From assembly GCF_032594935.1 (NCBI RefSeq), contig NZ_CP118734.1, forward strand, positions 896,001 to 960,000: a stretch of DNA of 64,000 nucleotides. The letters are read 5' to 3'. This DNA comes from Streptococcus sp. 29892 (lineage in GTDB: Bacteria; Bacillota; Bacilli; Lactobacillales; Streptococcaceae). A program made the translations under genes and the position numbers. How positions within the stretch are numbered: the first letter of the stretch is position 1; every line of letters starts with the position of its first letter. Below the pieces are notes generated by a model, which was given only the letters and a program-made list of their open reading frames with translations, made no database searches and was not told where the DNA came from. Below, piece by piece: positions 53,725-62,927 of this stretch.

Positions 53725-55578
53725 ATGAAGTATATTATCGGTATTGACATTGGAAATTCATCAACTGAGTCTGCCTTAGCTCAGCTATACGATAATGGAA
53801 CCGTCCAGTTTCTGTCCTCTGCGATTGCAGATACAACTGGTATCAAGGGAACAAAAGAAAATGTTCATGGCATATATCAGTCCCTGAAATTACTCTTAGA
53901 ACCAACCAATCTTAGTATCAAAGATATTTCTTTAATCCGTATCAATGAAGCAACTCCCGTAATTGGAGATGTTGCTATGGAAACCATTACGGAAACTGTC
54001 ATTACAGAATCTACCATGATTGGCCACAACCCAAGGACACCAGGTGGACTTGGGTTGGGGGTTGGTTATACCGTTGACATCTTGGACTTGATCAATAAGC
54101 CAATGACAGATAGCTATATCGTTGTGGCTTCTAAGCAAGTGGATTTTGATGCAGTTGCTCAACTTATCAATGCCTATGTTTCAAGAGGATATAAGATTGT
54201 CGGTGCAGTCTTGCAGGCTGATGACGGTGTCTTAGTTAATAATCGCTTGGAGAAAAAGATACCGATTGTAGATGAAATTTCCTATATAGATAAGGTGCCT
54301 TTAGGAATGTTGGCGGCGGTTGAGGTTGCAGAAGTTGGTAAAGTTATTTCCCAACTCTCCAATCCTTATGGTATTGCGACGGTCTTTCAGCTTGATGCAC
54401 AAGATACTAAGCAGGTCGTTCCGATTGCCCGTGCCCTGATTGGAAATCGTTCAGCCGTTGTCATCAAAACACCAAAAGGAGATGTTCAAGCAAGGACAAT
54501 TCCTGCAGGGACTATCAAGATTATTGGTCAGCAACAGAACACCAGCGTGGATATTTCAAAAGGTGCAGAAGCCATTATGGACCATGTTTCCCGTATTCAA
54601 CATATCGAAAATGTTCTGGGTGAAGCAGGCACAAATGTGGGTGGTATGCTTGAGAAAGTCCGGCTTACCATGGCAAATTTAACTGAGAAACAACTGGATC
54701 AGATTAAGATTCAGGATATTCTGGCAGTGGATACTTTTGCTCCTATCACCGTAAAAGGCGGTCTTGCCGGAGAATTTTCAATGGAGCAGGCCGTTGGAAT
54801 TGCCTCCATGGTTAACTCTGACAGATTACAGATGTCCCTTATTGCTCAGGAAGTTGAAAAGGAATTGGGTGTCCCTGTTGAAATCGGGGGAGCTGAGGCC
54901 CACTCAGCTATTCTTGGAGCTTTAACAACACCAGGTACTAGTCAACCAATGGCTATTCTAGACCTTGGGGCTGGTTCCACAGATGCCTCCATTATTAACC
55001 AAAAAGGGGATATCCAAGCTGTTCACCTAGCTGGTGCTGGTGATATGGTCACCATGCTCATCAATACGGAGTTAGGTCTTGAAGATAGGCATTTGGCAGA
55101 GGATATTAAAAAATACCCCCTTGCCAAGGTAGAAAGTATTTTCCATATTCGTCACGAGGATGGTAGTGTCCAATTCTTTGACAAGCCTTTGAGCGGAGAT
55201 TTATTTGCCCGAGTAGTCATCGTCAAAGACACCGGAGAATTAGTACCTCTTGACACAGACTATTCTATCGAAAAAATCAAGATTGTTCGCCAGACAGCCA
55301 AAGAAAGAGTCTTTGTGACCAATGCCATTCGGGCCTTAAAGACAGTCAGTCCGACGCAGGACATCAGGGACATTCCATTTGTGGTTATAGTAGGTGGTTC
55401 AGCCTTAGACTTTGAAGTACCGCAGTTGATAACCGATGCCCTATCTCAGAGCAATATCGTGGCAGGTCGAGGAAATATCCGAGGAGCTTCTGGACCAAGA
55501 AATGCAGTAGCAACAGGTTTGGTACTTTCATACTGTAAAGAAGAGTGGGGTGATGCTTATGTTCTATCAAGCAACTAA
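53725..55578 (+). CDS. pduG: Diol dehydratase reactivase, large subunit
   Basis: A 617-residue Hsp70-like ATPase: IIGIDIGNSSTESALAQL, NPRTPGGLGLGVGYTVDIL and AILDLGAGSTDASIIN. With PduH it swaps damaged cobalamin from PduCDE. AAAGGAGG precedes the ATG. Confidence 0.95.
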   Translation: MKYIIGIDIGNSSTESALAQLYDNGTVQFLSSAIADTTGIKGTKENVHGIYQSLKLLLEPTNLSIKDISLIRINEATPVIGDVAMETITETVITESTMIGHNPRTPGGLGLGVGYTVDILDLINKPMTDSYIVVASKQVDFDAVAQLINAYVSRGYKIVGAVLQADDGVLVNNRLEKKIPIVDEISYIDKVPLGMLAAVEVAEVGKVISQLSNPYGIATVFQLDAQDTKQVVPIARALIGNRSAVVIKTPKGDVQARTIPAGTIKIIGQQQNTSVDISKGAEAIMDHVSRIQHIENVLGEAGTNVGGMLEKVRLTMANLTEKQLDQIKIQDILAVDTFAPITVKGGLAGEFSMEQAVGIASMVNSDRLQMSLIAQEVEKELGVPVEIGGAEAHSAILGALTTPGTSQPMAILDLGAGSTDASIINQKGDIQAVHLAGAGDMVTMLINTELGLEDRHLAEDIKKYPLAKVESIFHIRHEDGSVQFFDKPLSGDLFARVVIVKDTGELVPLDTDYSIEKIKIVRQTAKERVFVTNAIRALKTVSPTQDIRDIPFVVIVGGSALDFEVPQLITDALSQSNIVAGRGNIRGASGPRNAVATGLVLSYCKEEWGDAYVLSSN

Positions 55579-55939
55579 GCCAGTTATTCTTATTTACAAG
55601 TTGGGAAAGGTGCCTGAAGACAAGTTGACTCAGTTAGAGCTTGGTATGGAGGAAGAAGGAATTCCATTTTTAAAAGAAACTATAGAACTTTCTTCGGAAA
55701 GTATCGTTTCTCTGGCCCATCAAGCTGCTCAGTCCTCACCACTCTCGGTTGGTTTAGCTATCAATGAAAGAGAAATTGTTCTCCATTATCGAAATTTACA
55801 AACGGAACAGTTTTTCTATCGTTTAAGTGACTATCCAAACCAGTCTAATCGTGTCTTAAGGATTTTAGGGACTAATGCAGCTAAACTTGTTAAAGGAACT
55901 CCATTGATACAGGATTCTGCCTTGGAAACATCCTTTTAG
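55559..55939 (+). CDS. pduH: Diol dehydratase reactivase, small subunit
   Basis: About 126 residues. ELGMEEEGIPF, AAQSSPLSVGLAI and GTNAAKLVKGTPL match PduH. GTG 55550, ATG 55553 and ATG 55559 are all possible starts. I chose the last for its distance from GGGGTG. It overlaps pduG by 20 bases. Confidence 0.9.
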   Translation: MFYQATKPVILIYKLGKVPEDKLTQLELGMEEEGIPFLKETIELSSESIVSLAHQAAQSSPLSVGLAINEREIVLHYRNLQTEQFFYRLSDYPNQSNRVLRILGTNAAKLVKGTPLIQDSALETSF

Positions 55940-55962
55940 AAATAGGTAATCGGAGAGAAAAG

Positions 55963-56457
55963 ATGACACAAAATCAAATCGATGAAATCCTGCTTCAAAG
56001 AATCATTCAAAAATGTCAAGAGCTCTTAGAAAAAAAAGATGATTTACACAGCATAAATCTCTATGACCTAGCTTTTGATATTGTAAATCGTGCCAGAGAA
56101 AAAGCACAGGAATTGAAAGTACCTGTTGTGATTACCCTGGTGGATGCAGGTGCTCATGTAATCCTATCCTATCGCATGGAAGATTCCCTTTTGGTTAGCT
56201 ACGATATGGCCTATAAAAAAGCCTACACAGCTGTTGGCATGAAAATGCAGTCAAAAGACCTAGCTCTATTAACAAAACCCAACCATTGGCTCTTTCAACT
56301 AGAAACAATGTCAGAAGGTCAGATTGTTAGTTTAGCAGGTGGAATTCCTATTTATTCCAAGGGACGGATTATCGGAGCAATTGGTATCAGTGGCGGCAAC
56401 GCCATAGAAGATCAAACAATTGCCGAGTATGCAATTGAAGAAATAAATCTAAAATAA
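55963..56457 (+). CDS. Heme-binding HbpS/GlcG-family protein (PduO C-domain-like)
   Basis: A 164-residue protein of the DUF336 family: VVITLVDAGAHVILSYRMED, SYDMAYKKAYTAVGM and GGIPIYSKGRIIGAIGISGG. In Salmonella this fold is the heme-binding C-terminal domain of PduO. Here it is separate from both PduO-type adenosyltransferases and lies between pduH and pduF. It may help cobalamin reduction or redox sensing; the role is not proven. Confidence 0.85.
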   Translation: MTQNQIDEILLQRIIQKCQELLEKKDDLHSINLYDLAFDIVNRAREKAQELKVPVVITLVDAGAHVILSYRMEDSLLVSYDMAYKKAYTAVGMKMQSKDLALLTKPNHWLFQLETMSEGQIVSLAGGIPIYSKGRIIGAIGISGGNAIEDQTIAEYAIEEINLK

Positions 56458-56478
56458 TATTAGAAGGAGATTCTCACG

Positions 56479-57201
56479 ATGGAGAAATACATTGGTGAAT
56501 TTTTAGGAACAATGGTTCTGATAGCCTTTGGTACAGGCTTCGGATCCTCAATTAGTTTAAAACACGCCCTATCCAAAAATATGTCCCCTAGTTTCCTAAC
56601 TGTAATCTTTGCCTGGGGCTTTGCCGTAATGTGCGGTGTTTATGTGGCGGGCTTCTTTGAAACAGGTGGGCACCTAAATCCCGCAGTCACAATCGCTTTT
56701 GCCTTAGGTGGCTTGTTTGACTGGAGTATGGTGGCAGGTTACATCATTGCACAAATTCTCGGTGCCTTTACTGGTGCAGCAATCGTTGTTTTGCATTACT
56801 ATCCACATTTCCAAGCAACAACAGCTGAGGAAGGGAATTCAGTCGGTATTTTTGCCACTGGTCCAGCTATTCCAAACACAACCTTTAACTTCTTGAGTGA
56901 AGTAATCGCGACCTTCTTCTTCATTTTCGTTTTGTTATTGATGAATACTGCAGGTTTTGCAGTAGGTCTTGCTCCTGTTGTAGTTGCTTTCCTAGTTATG
57001 GCCATCGGTCTTTCATTTGGTTCAACAACGGGTTATGCCATCAACCCTGCGCGTGATTTCGGTCCTCGTTTGGCCTATGCCCTCTTACCTATTCCAAATA
57101 AGGGCGGAGCGAATTGGGGCTATGCTTGGATTCCAATTGTAGCACCAACTGTCGGTGCAACTCTAGCTGTATTCGTATTTAAAGCCTTGGGAATGGGCTA
57201 A
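56479..57201 (+). CDS. pduF: Propanediol diffusion facilitator (aquaglyceroporin)
   Basis: A 240-residue MIP-family channel with both NPA boxes, GGHLNPAVTIA and GYAINPARDFGPR. The Asp after the second box marks the glycerol-facilitator group. It admits 1,2-propanediol or glycerol. AAGGAG precedes the ATG. Confidence 0.9.
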   Translation: MEKYIGEFLGTMVLIAFGTGFGSSISLKHALSKNMSPSFLTVIFAWGFAVMCGVYVAGFFETGGHLNPAVTIAFALGGLFDWSMVAGYIIAQILGAFTGAAIVVLHYYPHFQATTAEEGNSVGIFATGPAIPNTTFNFLSEVIATFFFIFVLLLMNTAGFAVGLAPVVVAFLVMAIGLSFGSTTGYAINPARDFGPRLAYALLPIPNKGGANWGYAWIPIVAPTVGATLAVFVFKALGMG

Positions 57202-57243
57202 TCCCTCTCTCATTGTAAAATGTGATTAAAGAAAGGACGAGTA

Positions 57244-58434
57244 ATGAGGAAAATTTTTGCAATCAATGCTGGTAGTTCATCTTTAAAATTTCAATTATTA
57301 GCCATGCCTGCTGAGGAAATCATCGCTAAAGGTATATTTGAAAGAATTGGAGAACCGGAATCGGCATTTACTTTGGTTTACCAAGGACAAAAGGAGACAG
57401 AAAAACTAGTTCTTTCAAGTTATAAAGAGGCAGTAAACTATCTATTAAAAAGATTAGATGAAAAAGGTATTATACAATCTTTAGCAGATATTGCTGGAAT
57501 TGGGCATCGTGTGGCCCATGGTGGTGATTATTTTAAGGCATCGGCTTTGGTTGACGAAAGTGTCTTGACAAAGATTGATGAATTGTCCTTCTTAGCTCCA
57601 AGTCATAATCCAGCAAACTTAGAGGTTATTAAAGCCTTCAAGGAGCTTTTGCCAAATACTCCAAATGTGGCAGTTTTTGATACAGCCTTTCATCAAACCT
57701 TAAGCGAGGAATACTACCTTTACCCTCTACCTAGAAAGTATTATGACAAATACCGTTTACGCAAATACGGTTTCCATGGCACCAGCCATAAATACATTTC
57801 TTTAATTACCAAGGAAGTATATAGACAGCAAGCTCTTGATACGGATCAGTTGAAGGTCATCAGTTGTCATCTTGGCAATGGAGCAAGTATCTGTGCCATT
57901 AAGGGGCAACAATCCATCAATACTTCCATGGGCTTCACTCCTTTAGCAGGGCTGATGATGGGCTCCCGAAGTGGTGATATTGACCCAGCCATTCTTCCTT
58001 TCCTAATGGAAGAAGAAGGCTTGACCCCTAGTCAAATCACAGCCATTCTGAATAAAGAGTCTGGACTATTAGCTGTTTCCGAAATTAGTAATGATTTGCG
58101 AGATATCGAGGAAGCGTATCATAAAGGCTATTCTCAAGCCATCACAGCAATTGAAATGTTTACCAATCGAATTGCTCATACCATTGCGACCTATATGGTA
58201 GATTTAGGTGGAGCAGATGCCATTGTTTTCACAGCAGGAATAGGTGAAAATTCCAGATTGATACGTGAGAAAGTCGCAGAAAAACTTTCTGTTTTCGGTG
58301 TGAAACTTGATCATGAAGCAAATGAAAGTAGTAAAAAACTGATTAGTAAAGACGATTCCAGTATCAAGTTATTTGTGCTTCCAACCAATGAAGAACTAAT
58401 GATTGCAAGAGATACAATGGAATTGATCTCATAA
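57244..58434 (+). CDS. ackA: Acetate/propionate kinase
   Basis: A 396-residue kinase: INAGSSSLKFQLL, GIGHRVAHGGDYF, KYGFHGTSHKYIS and NTSMGFTPLAGLMMGSRSGD. It makes ATP from acetyl or propionyl phosphate supplied by PduL. It is the last gene of the pdu part and could be named pduW. A strong terminator follows. Confidence 0.92.
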   Translation: MRKIFAINAGSSSLKFQLLAMPAEEIIAKGIFERIGEPESAFTLVYQGQKETEKLVLSSYKEAVNYLLKRLDEKGIIQSLADIAGIGHRVAHGGDYFKASALVDESVLTKIDELSFLAPSHNPANLEVIKAFKELLPNTPNVAVFDTAFHQTLSEEYYLYPLPRKYYDKYRLRKYGFHGTSHKYISLITKEVYRQQALDTDQLKVISCHLGNGASICAIKGQQSINTSMGFTPLAGLMMGSRSGDIDPAILPFLMEEEGLTPSQITAILNKESGLLAVSEISNDLRDIEEAYHKGYSQAITAIEMFTNRIAHTIATYMVDLGGADAIVFTAGIGENSRLIREKVAEKLSVFGVKLDHEANESSKKLISKDDSSIKLFVLPTNEELMIARDTMELIS

Positions 58435-58451
58435 AATTACATATTTCCTCC

Positions 58452-58485
58452 ATTCTAGCCCTAATGAAAGGGCTAGAATTTTTTT
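58452..58485 (+). terminator. Intrinsic terminator ending the pdu run
   Basis: ATTCTAGCCCT (58452-58462) pairs perfectly with AGGGCTAGAAT (58469-58479), followed by a run of T. It marks the right end of the B12-dependent block. Confidence 0.92.
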
Positions 58486-58531
58486 GTTTGAATAAAAAAT
58501 AAAAAAATCGCATAAAAATACAAAATAATTG

Positions 58532-58560
58532 TTGACAAGTGTATAAAATTACTATATACT
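58532..58560 (+). promoter_or_regulatory. Promoter of the binding-protein gene
   Basis: TTGACA (58532-58537), a 17-base spacer and TATACT (58555-58560). Confidence 0.8.
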
Positions 58561-58590
58561 AGATATATCTTTTGAAAAGAGGAAGAAAAT

Positions 58591-58620
58591 ATGGAGAAAA
58601 TTACTTTCAAGGTCCGATGA
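58591..58620 (+). CDS. Possible nine-residue leader peptide
   Basis: ATG..TGA encodes MEKITFKVR with AGAGGAAG seven bases ahead of the ATG. It lies in the 5' leader between the promoter and the lipoprotein gene. There is no run of one amino acid to suggest attenuation. It may be translated or may be chance. Confidence 0.35.
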   Translation: MEKITFKVR

Positions 58621-58673
58621 TTCATTAGGAAAAATGACATCGTTTCAATAAAGAAGGAAAAAGAGGATAAAAA

Positions 58674-59483
58674 ATGAAAAAACTATTTACTTTAGCAGCT
58701 ACCTTGTTAGCTGGATTTACACTAGCAGCTTGTTCTTCAACTAGCTCATCTTCAAGCCAATCAACACTCGAGAAAATTAAAGAAAAAGGAACCTTGGTTG
58801 TAGCGACAAGTCCTGACTATGCACCATTTGAATTCCAAACGCTTGTTGATGGCAAAAACGAAGTTGTTGGAGCAGATATTATGCTGGCACAAAAAATTGC
58901 GGATGAGCTCGGTGTGAAGTTGGAAGTATCAGCCATGAGCTTTGACAACGTTTTGAACAGTGTCCAATCTGGCAAGGCTGACATTGCAATCGCTGGTCTA
59001 TCTTACTCTGAAGAACGTGCAAAAGTTTTTGACTTCTCAGAAAGCTATTACCAAATCGCTGACGTCCTACTTGTTAAGAAAGAAAATGCTGAAACCATCT
59101 CAAGTGTTGATGCTCTTGCAGGAAAATCCTTGGCTGTTCAAAAAGGTTCTACCCAAGAAACCTATGCTAAAGAAAAAATGGCAGATGCAAAAATTATTTC
59201 ATTGACACAAATGGGTGAAGCGGTTAATGAATTGAAGACAGGTAAGGTAGAAGCTGTCTTGATGGATTCACCAGTTGCGGCAGGTTATGTTTCACAAAAC
59301 AGTGACCTTGCTATTGCATCAGCACAGTTTCCAACCATTGATGAGAACTCAAAAGTTATCGCCCTTCCAAAAGGAAGTGCAGATTTAAAAACTGAAATTG
59401 ACAAGGTAATTGCAGAAGTAAAAGCAAGTGGCGAATTTGATACCTTCCTTGAAAAAGCAGCAACCTATACAGCTGTTGAATAA
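58674..59483 (+). CDS. Amino-acid-type ABC transporter substrate-binding lipoprotein
   Basis: A 269-residue protein with a signal peptide and lipobox LAAC (Cys 20) followed by a Ser-rich linker. The family-3 binding-protein fold shows TLVVATSPDYAPFEF, GADIMLAQKIADELGVKLEV and FDFSESYYQIADVLL. It binds a polar amino acid or a similar solute outside the cell. No permease or ATPase gene lies beside it. AAAGAGG precedes the ATG. Confidence 0.9.
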   Translation: MKKLFTLAATLLAGFTLAACSSTSSSSSQSTLEKIKEKGTLVVATSPDYAPFEFQTLVDGKNEVVGADIMLAQKIADELGVKLEVSAMSFDNVLNSVQSGKADIAIAGLSYSEERAKVFDFSESYYQIADVLLVKKENAETISSVDALAGKSLAVQKGSTQETYAKEKMADAKIISLTQMGEAVNELKTGKVEAVLMDSPVAAGYVSQNSDLAIASAQFPTIDENSKVIALPKGSADLKTEIDKVIAEVKASGEFDTFLEKAATYTAVE

Positions 59484-59491
59484 GTCAGACA

Positions 59492-59521
59492 AACAATCAT
59501 CGGAAACGGTGGTTGTTTTTT
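59492..59521 (+). terminator. Terminator of the binding-protein gene
   Basis: AACAATCATCG pairs with CGGTGGTTGTT (two wobbles) around a GAAA loop, then six T. Confidence 0.85.
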
Positions 59522-59526
59522 CATGC

Positions 59527-59558
59527 AAAAAAGAATGAAGTTTTTGAACTCCATTCTT
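59527..59558 (-). terminator. Terminator of the glycogen genes
   Basis: On the minus strand, AAGAATGGAGT (59558-59548) pairs with ACTTCATTCTT (59541-59531), followed by six T. It faces the preceding terminator. Confidence 0.85.
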
Positions 59559-59566
59559 ACATGCTT

Positions 59567-61405
59567 TTATTTCACCCGTTCTAGATAGAAACTTGTCAAG
59601 CGTGGAACGGTTATTGTAGCCCCATTTTCATCTGGATAGAGGCTGAATGTTTCCATTGGAATGGCATTAGAAGAGAAGACCAGTTTGTATTCGCTATCAG
59701 TAGGCAAATCCAAGTGGACGTCAAATAATTCTTGGTCGTTAAAATTATGAATGGTCAAGATTTCTTGGTCATCACTCATGCGTGAAAAGGCATATAGACT
59801 AGCTTCGCTATCAATTTTCACCCACTTAAATCCTTTATCGTAGGCTTGATAATCATACTTCCAAAAAGCGTCATGTTCGCGATAGAAAGTAGACAGGGTC
59901 TTCATCATCTGGTAGAAACTAGAGTGAGTTGGATAAGTTAGTAAATTCCAATCCATTTCAGTGTATTCATGCCATTCACGGATGTGGCCCCATTCATTGC
60001 CCATAAAGAGTAATTTCTTACCTGGATGAGCAAAATAGAAGCTGTAGTAAACACGTGCCAAATGAAACTTGTCTTCGTAATCTCCATTCATTTTATCAAT
60101 GATAGATAGTTTTCCATGAACCACTTCATCATGGGACAATGGCAAGAGAAATTGTTCATTCTGGTTGTAGTACATGCCGAAAGTGATTTCATTTGAATGG
60201 TATTTACGATAGACGGACGGACGTTCAACAAATTTCAAGGTATCATTCATCCAGCCCAAATCCCATTTCATATCAAAACCGATACCACCTTCTTCAAGAG
60301 GATGGGTGACTTTAGGATAACTTGATGAATCTTCCGCAATCATCATGACACCCTTATAGTCGGTGTGAACCATGGCATTGACACGCTTGATAAAATCAAT
60401 CGCCCCATGGTTAATCTTGTCATCTTCCGTTTCCCCACGCCAGTAGAGCAGGTAGGACAGGGCATCCACCCGAATGCCGTCAAAATGGAAGTTTTCCAAC
60501 CAGTATTTGAGATTAGATAGAAGGAAAGAACGCGTCAAGCCCTTACCTAAATCAAAGTTTGCTGTTCCCCACTGGTGATTTTCGCGGTCTTGCTCATTCG
60601 GATATTCATATAGCCAACTACCGTCAAACTGATAAAGACCATGGGCATCCTTACAGAAATGAAGTGGAACCCAATCCAGAATGACCCCAATTCCAGCCTG
60701 GTGACATTGGTCAACCAAATACTTGAGTTCATCTGGCTTGCCATAGCGACTGGTAGGGCTGTAATAACCTGTAACCTGATAGCCCCAAGATGCATCTAGC
60801 GGATGCTCAGTGATTGGCAAGAGTTCAATGTGAGTGTAGTTATTTTCCTTGACGTGTTCAATGAGAAGCGGAGCAATTTCCTTATAGTTATAAAAGGCTT
60901 CTAGTGGTGCACCACCCTCATTTTTATTGACAAATTTCTGTTTCCAGGAACCCAAGTGAACTTCATAGATAGAAACAGGTTGCTCCTTGAAATCGTAATC
61001 GACGCGATGGTACATCCAAAGATCGTCTTTAAACTTGTATCGCGGATTGTAGGTTGTAGAGGCAGTATTGGGACGTTCTTGGCTGAAAAATGCATAAGGA
61101 TCAGCCTTGTAGATTTCCCGACCATCGTGGGTGATAATCACATACTTGTAGTCCTCGAAAGATTTCAAACCTTCAACATAAAGCTGATATACACCGTCAA
61201 TTTCATGCTGTAGGGGATGGGTTCGTTGCCAGTCATTAAAGTTTCCAACCAAGAAAACTTCTCTAGCATTTGGAGCATAGACACGGAATTGAGTGCCAAG
61301 GATTTTATTGCGCTCCTTCACCAAATGAGCACCCATTTTTTCATAAAGAGTAGTATGCTCACCGGAATTCATATAGTATAAATCCAAATCAGTAAATTCT
61401 GTCAT
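59567..61405 (-). CDS. glgB: 1,4-alpha-glucan branching enzyme
   Basis: A 612-residue GH13 enzyme. An N-terminal carbohydrate-binding fold (GTQFRVYAPNAREVFLVGNF) comes first. The barrel then has nucleophile Asp in GIRVDALSYLLYW, acid Glu in MMIAEDSSSYP and transition-state Asp in LSHDEVVHG. It adds alpha-1,6 branches to glycogen. It is last in the glgD-glgA-glgB order. AGGGAG precedes the ATG. Confidence 0.94.
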   Translation of the reverse strand: MTEFTDLDLYYMNSGEHTTLYEKMGAHLVKERNKILGTQFRVYAPNAREVFLVGNFNDWQRTHPLQHEIDGVYQLYVEGLKSFEDYKYVIITHDGREIYKADPYAFFSQERPNTASTTYNPRYKFKDDLWMYHRVDYDFKEQPVSIYEVHLGSWKQKFVNKNEGGAPLEAFYNYKEIAPLLIEHVKENNYTHIELLPITEHPLDASWGYQVTGYYSPTSRYGKPDELKYLVDQCHQAGIGVILDWVPLHFCKDAHGLYQFDGSWLYEYPNEQDRENHQWGTANFDLGKGLTRSFLLSNLKYWLENFHFDGIRVDALSYLLYWRGETEDDKINHGAIDFIKRVNAMVHTDYKGVMMIAEDSSSYPKVTHPLEEGGIGFDMKWDLGWMNDTLKFVERPSVYRKYHSNEITFGMYYNQNEQFLLPLSHDEVVHGKLSIIDKMNGDYEDKFHLARVYYSFYFAHPGKKLLFMGNEWGHIREWHEYTEMDWNLLTYPTHSSFYQMMKTLSTFYREHDAFWKYDYQAYDKGFKWVKIDSEASLYAFSRMSDDQEILTIHNFNDQELFDVHLDLPTDSEYKLVFSSNAIPMETFSLYPDENGATITVPRLTSFYLERVK

Positions 61406-61473
61406 AGCAATCTCCCTTGTGGAAAAGGAGTGGACCTTGGTCGCACTCCCCTTCAGTTTGTTACAAATCTTAT

Positions 61474-62919
61474 CTAGCCACTGATTTCACGGTAGAGCCA
61501 GATGTATTTTTCAGCAGAAGCAGTCCAACTGAAATCACGTTCCATGGCCTGTTTGACCATAGTGTACCAGTCTTCTGGACGGTCATAGTAGGTCTGTAGA
61601 GCCAAATCATAGACTTGACGCATATTGTAGGCATCCCGACCACCAAATGTAAAGCCGGTACCTTCTTTGCTGTCAATATGATAAGGTGTCACCGTATCTA
61701 CCAAACCACCTGTTTCACGAACCAATGGAAGTGTACCATAGTGCATAGAAATTAACTGGCTGATACCACATGGTTCAAACATAGATGGCATGAGGAAAAG
61801 GTCACTTGCTGCATAAATTTGGTGGGCAAGCGGTTCATTATAGCCACGGTAGAAGGCAAATTTTTCAGGATAGGCATGTTTGAAATGGTTAAAGGCATTT
61901 TCAACATCCGCTTCACCATTCCCCAAGATAACAAATTGGACATGGGCTTGAAGAAGATGGCTGAGTACCTCAGTCAAGAGGTAGAAGCCTTTCTGCCAGG
62001 TCAAACGAGAAACGATACCAATCATCAGGACATGTTCATCCTGTGGAAGTCCGAATTGCGCTTGTAAAGCCAATTTATTGGCTTTCTTATCTCCGATTGT
62101 TTCAAGGTTATAGTTCTTCACAAGATAGTGGTCTGTCTGACTGTCCCAGCTATCGTAATCAATCCCATTGACAATACCGACCAAATCATGCTTGCGAAGC
62201 TCTAGGACGTGTTGCATATTTTCGCCAAATTCTTCGGTCAAAATTTCACGCGCATAGGTATCTGAAACAGTTGTGACCTTGTCAGCATACAAGATACCCA
62301 ATTTCATAAAGGAAATGCACTCGTCATGGAAACGAGCAATCCCATCTAAGTAGTAGCTGTAGTCCATTCCCAGAGCAGACCAAAGGGCTTGTTTATGGAA
62401 AATGCCTTGGAAAGCTAGATTATGGATGGTGAAGACATGCTTGATAGCACGGAATTCCTCACGGTAGCTGTAGAAAGTACGGCAGAGGAATGGAAGTGCA
62501 GCAGTATGCCAGTCATGTGTATGAATGACATCTGGGAAGAAATCCAAGGCTTCCAATAGACGACAGGTTGCATGCTGGAAAAATCCGAAACGCATAGCAT
62601 CATCGTCATAGCCATAAAGCTCATCTCGCTCAAAGAAATCACGGTGTTCAATGAAATAGAAAGTAACACCATCGATTACTTGGCTGTAAACATTAGCCAT
62701 GGACTGAATGTCGCCTGCACGAACATCAAAACTGGACACATAGTCAAAATCAGCATGGTTATTGATAGCAATTTTCTTATAGAGTGGTAGAACCACACGG
62801 ACATCCAACCCCTGTTTTACCAATTCTTTTGGCAAGGATCCGATAACATCGGCCAAACCACCAGTCTTGATGAATGGAAGTCCTTCAGATGCAACAAAGA
62901 GAACAGATTTTCTTGTCAT
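61474..62919 (-). CDS. glgA: Glycogen synthase
   Basis: A 481-residue GT5 enzyme: KTGGLADVIGSLPKEL (ADP-glucose-binding Lys), THDWHTA, GIVSRLTWQKG and MPSMFEPCGISQL. It extends glycogen from ADP-glucose. It begins eight bases after the glgD stop. Confidence 0.95.
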   Translation of the reverse strand: MTRKSVLFVASEGLPFIKTGGLADVIGSLPKELVKQGLDVRVVLPLYKKIAINNHADFDYVSSFDVRAGDIQSMANVYSQVIDGVTFYFIEHRDFFERDELYGYDDDAMRFGFFQHATCRLLEALDFFPDVIHTHDWHTAALPFLCRTFYSYREEFRAIKHVFTIHNLAFQGIFHKQALWSALGMDYSYYLDGIARFHDECISFMKLGILYADKVTTVSDTYAREILTEEFGENMQHVLELRKHDLVGIVNGIDYDSWDSQTDHYLVKNYNLETIGDKKANKLALQAQFGLPQDEHVLMIGIVSRLTWQKGFYLLTEVLSHLLQAHVQFVILGNGEADVENAFNHFKHAYPEKFAFYRGYNEPLAHQIYAASDLFLMPSMFEPCGISQLISMHYGTLPLVRETGGLVDTVTPYHIDSKEGTGFTFGGRDAYNMRQVYDLALQTYYDRPEDWYTMVKQAMERDFSWTASAEKYIWLYREISG

Positions 62920-62927
62920 GATTTCTC

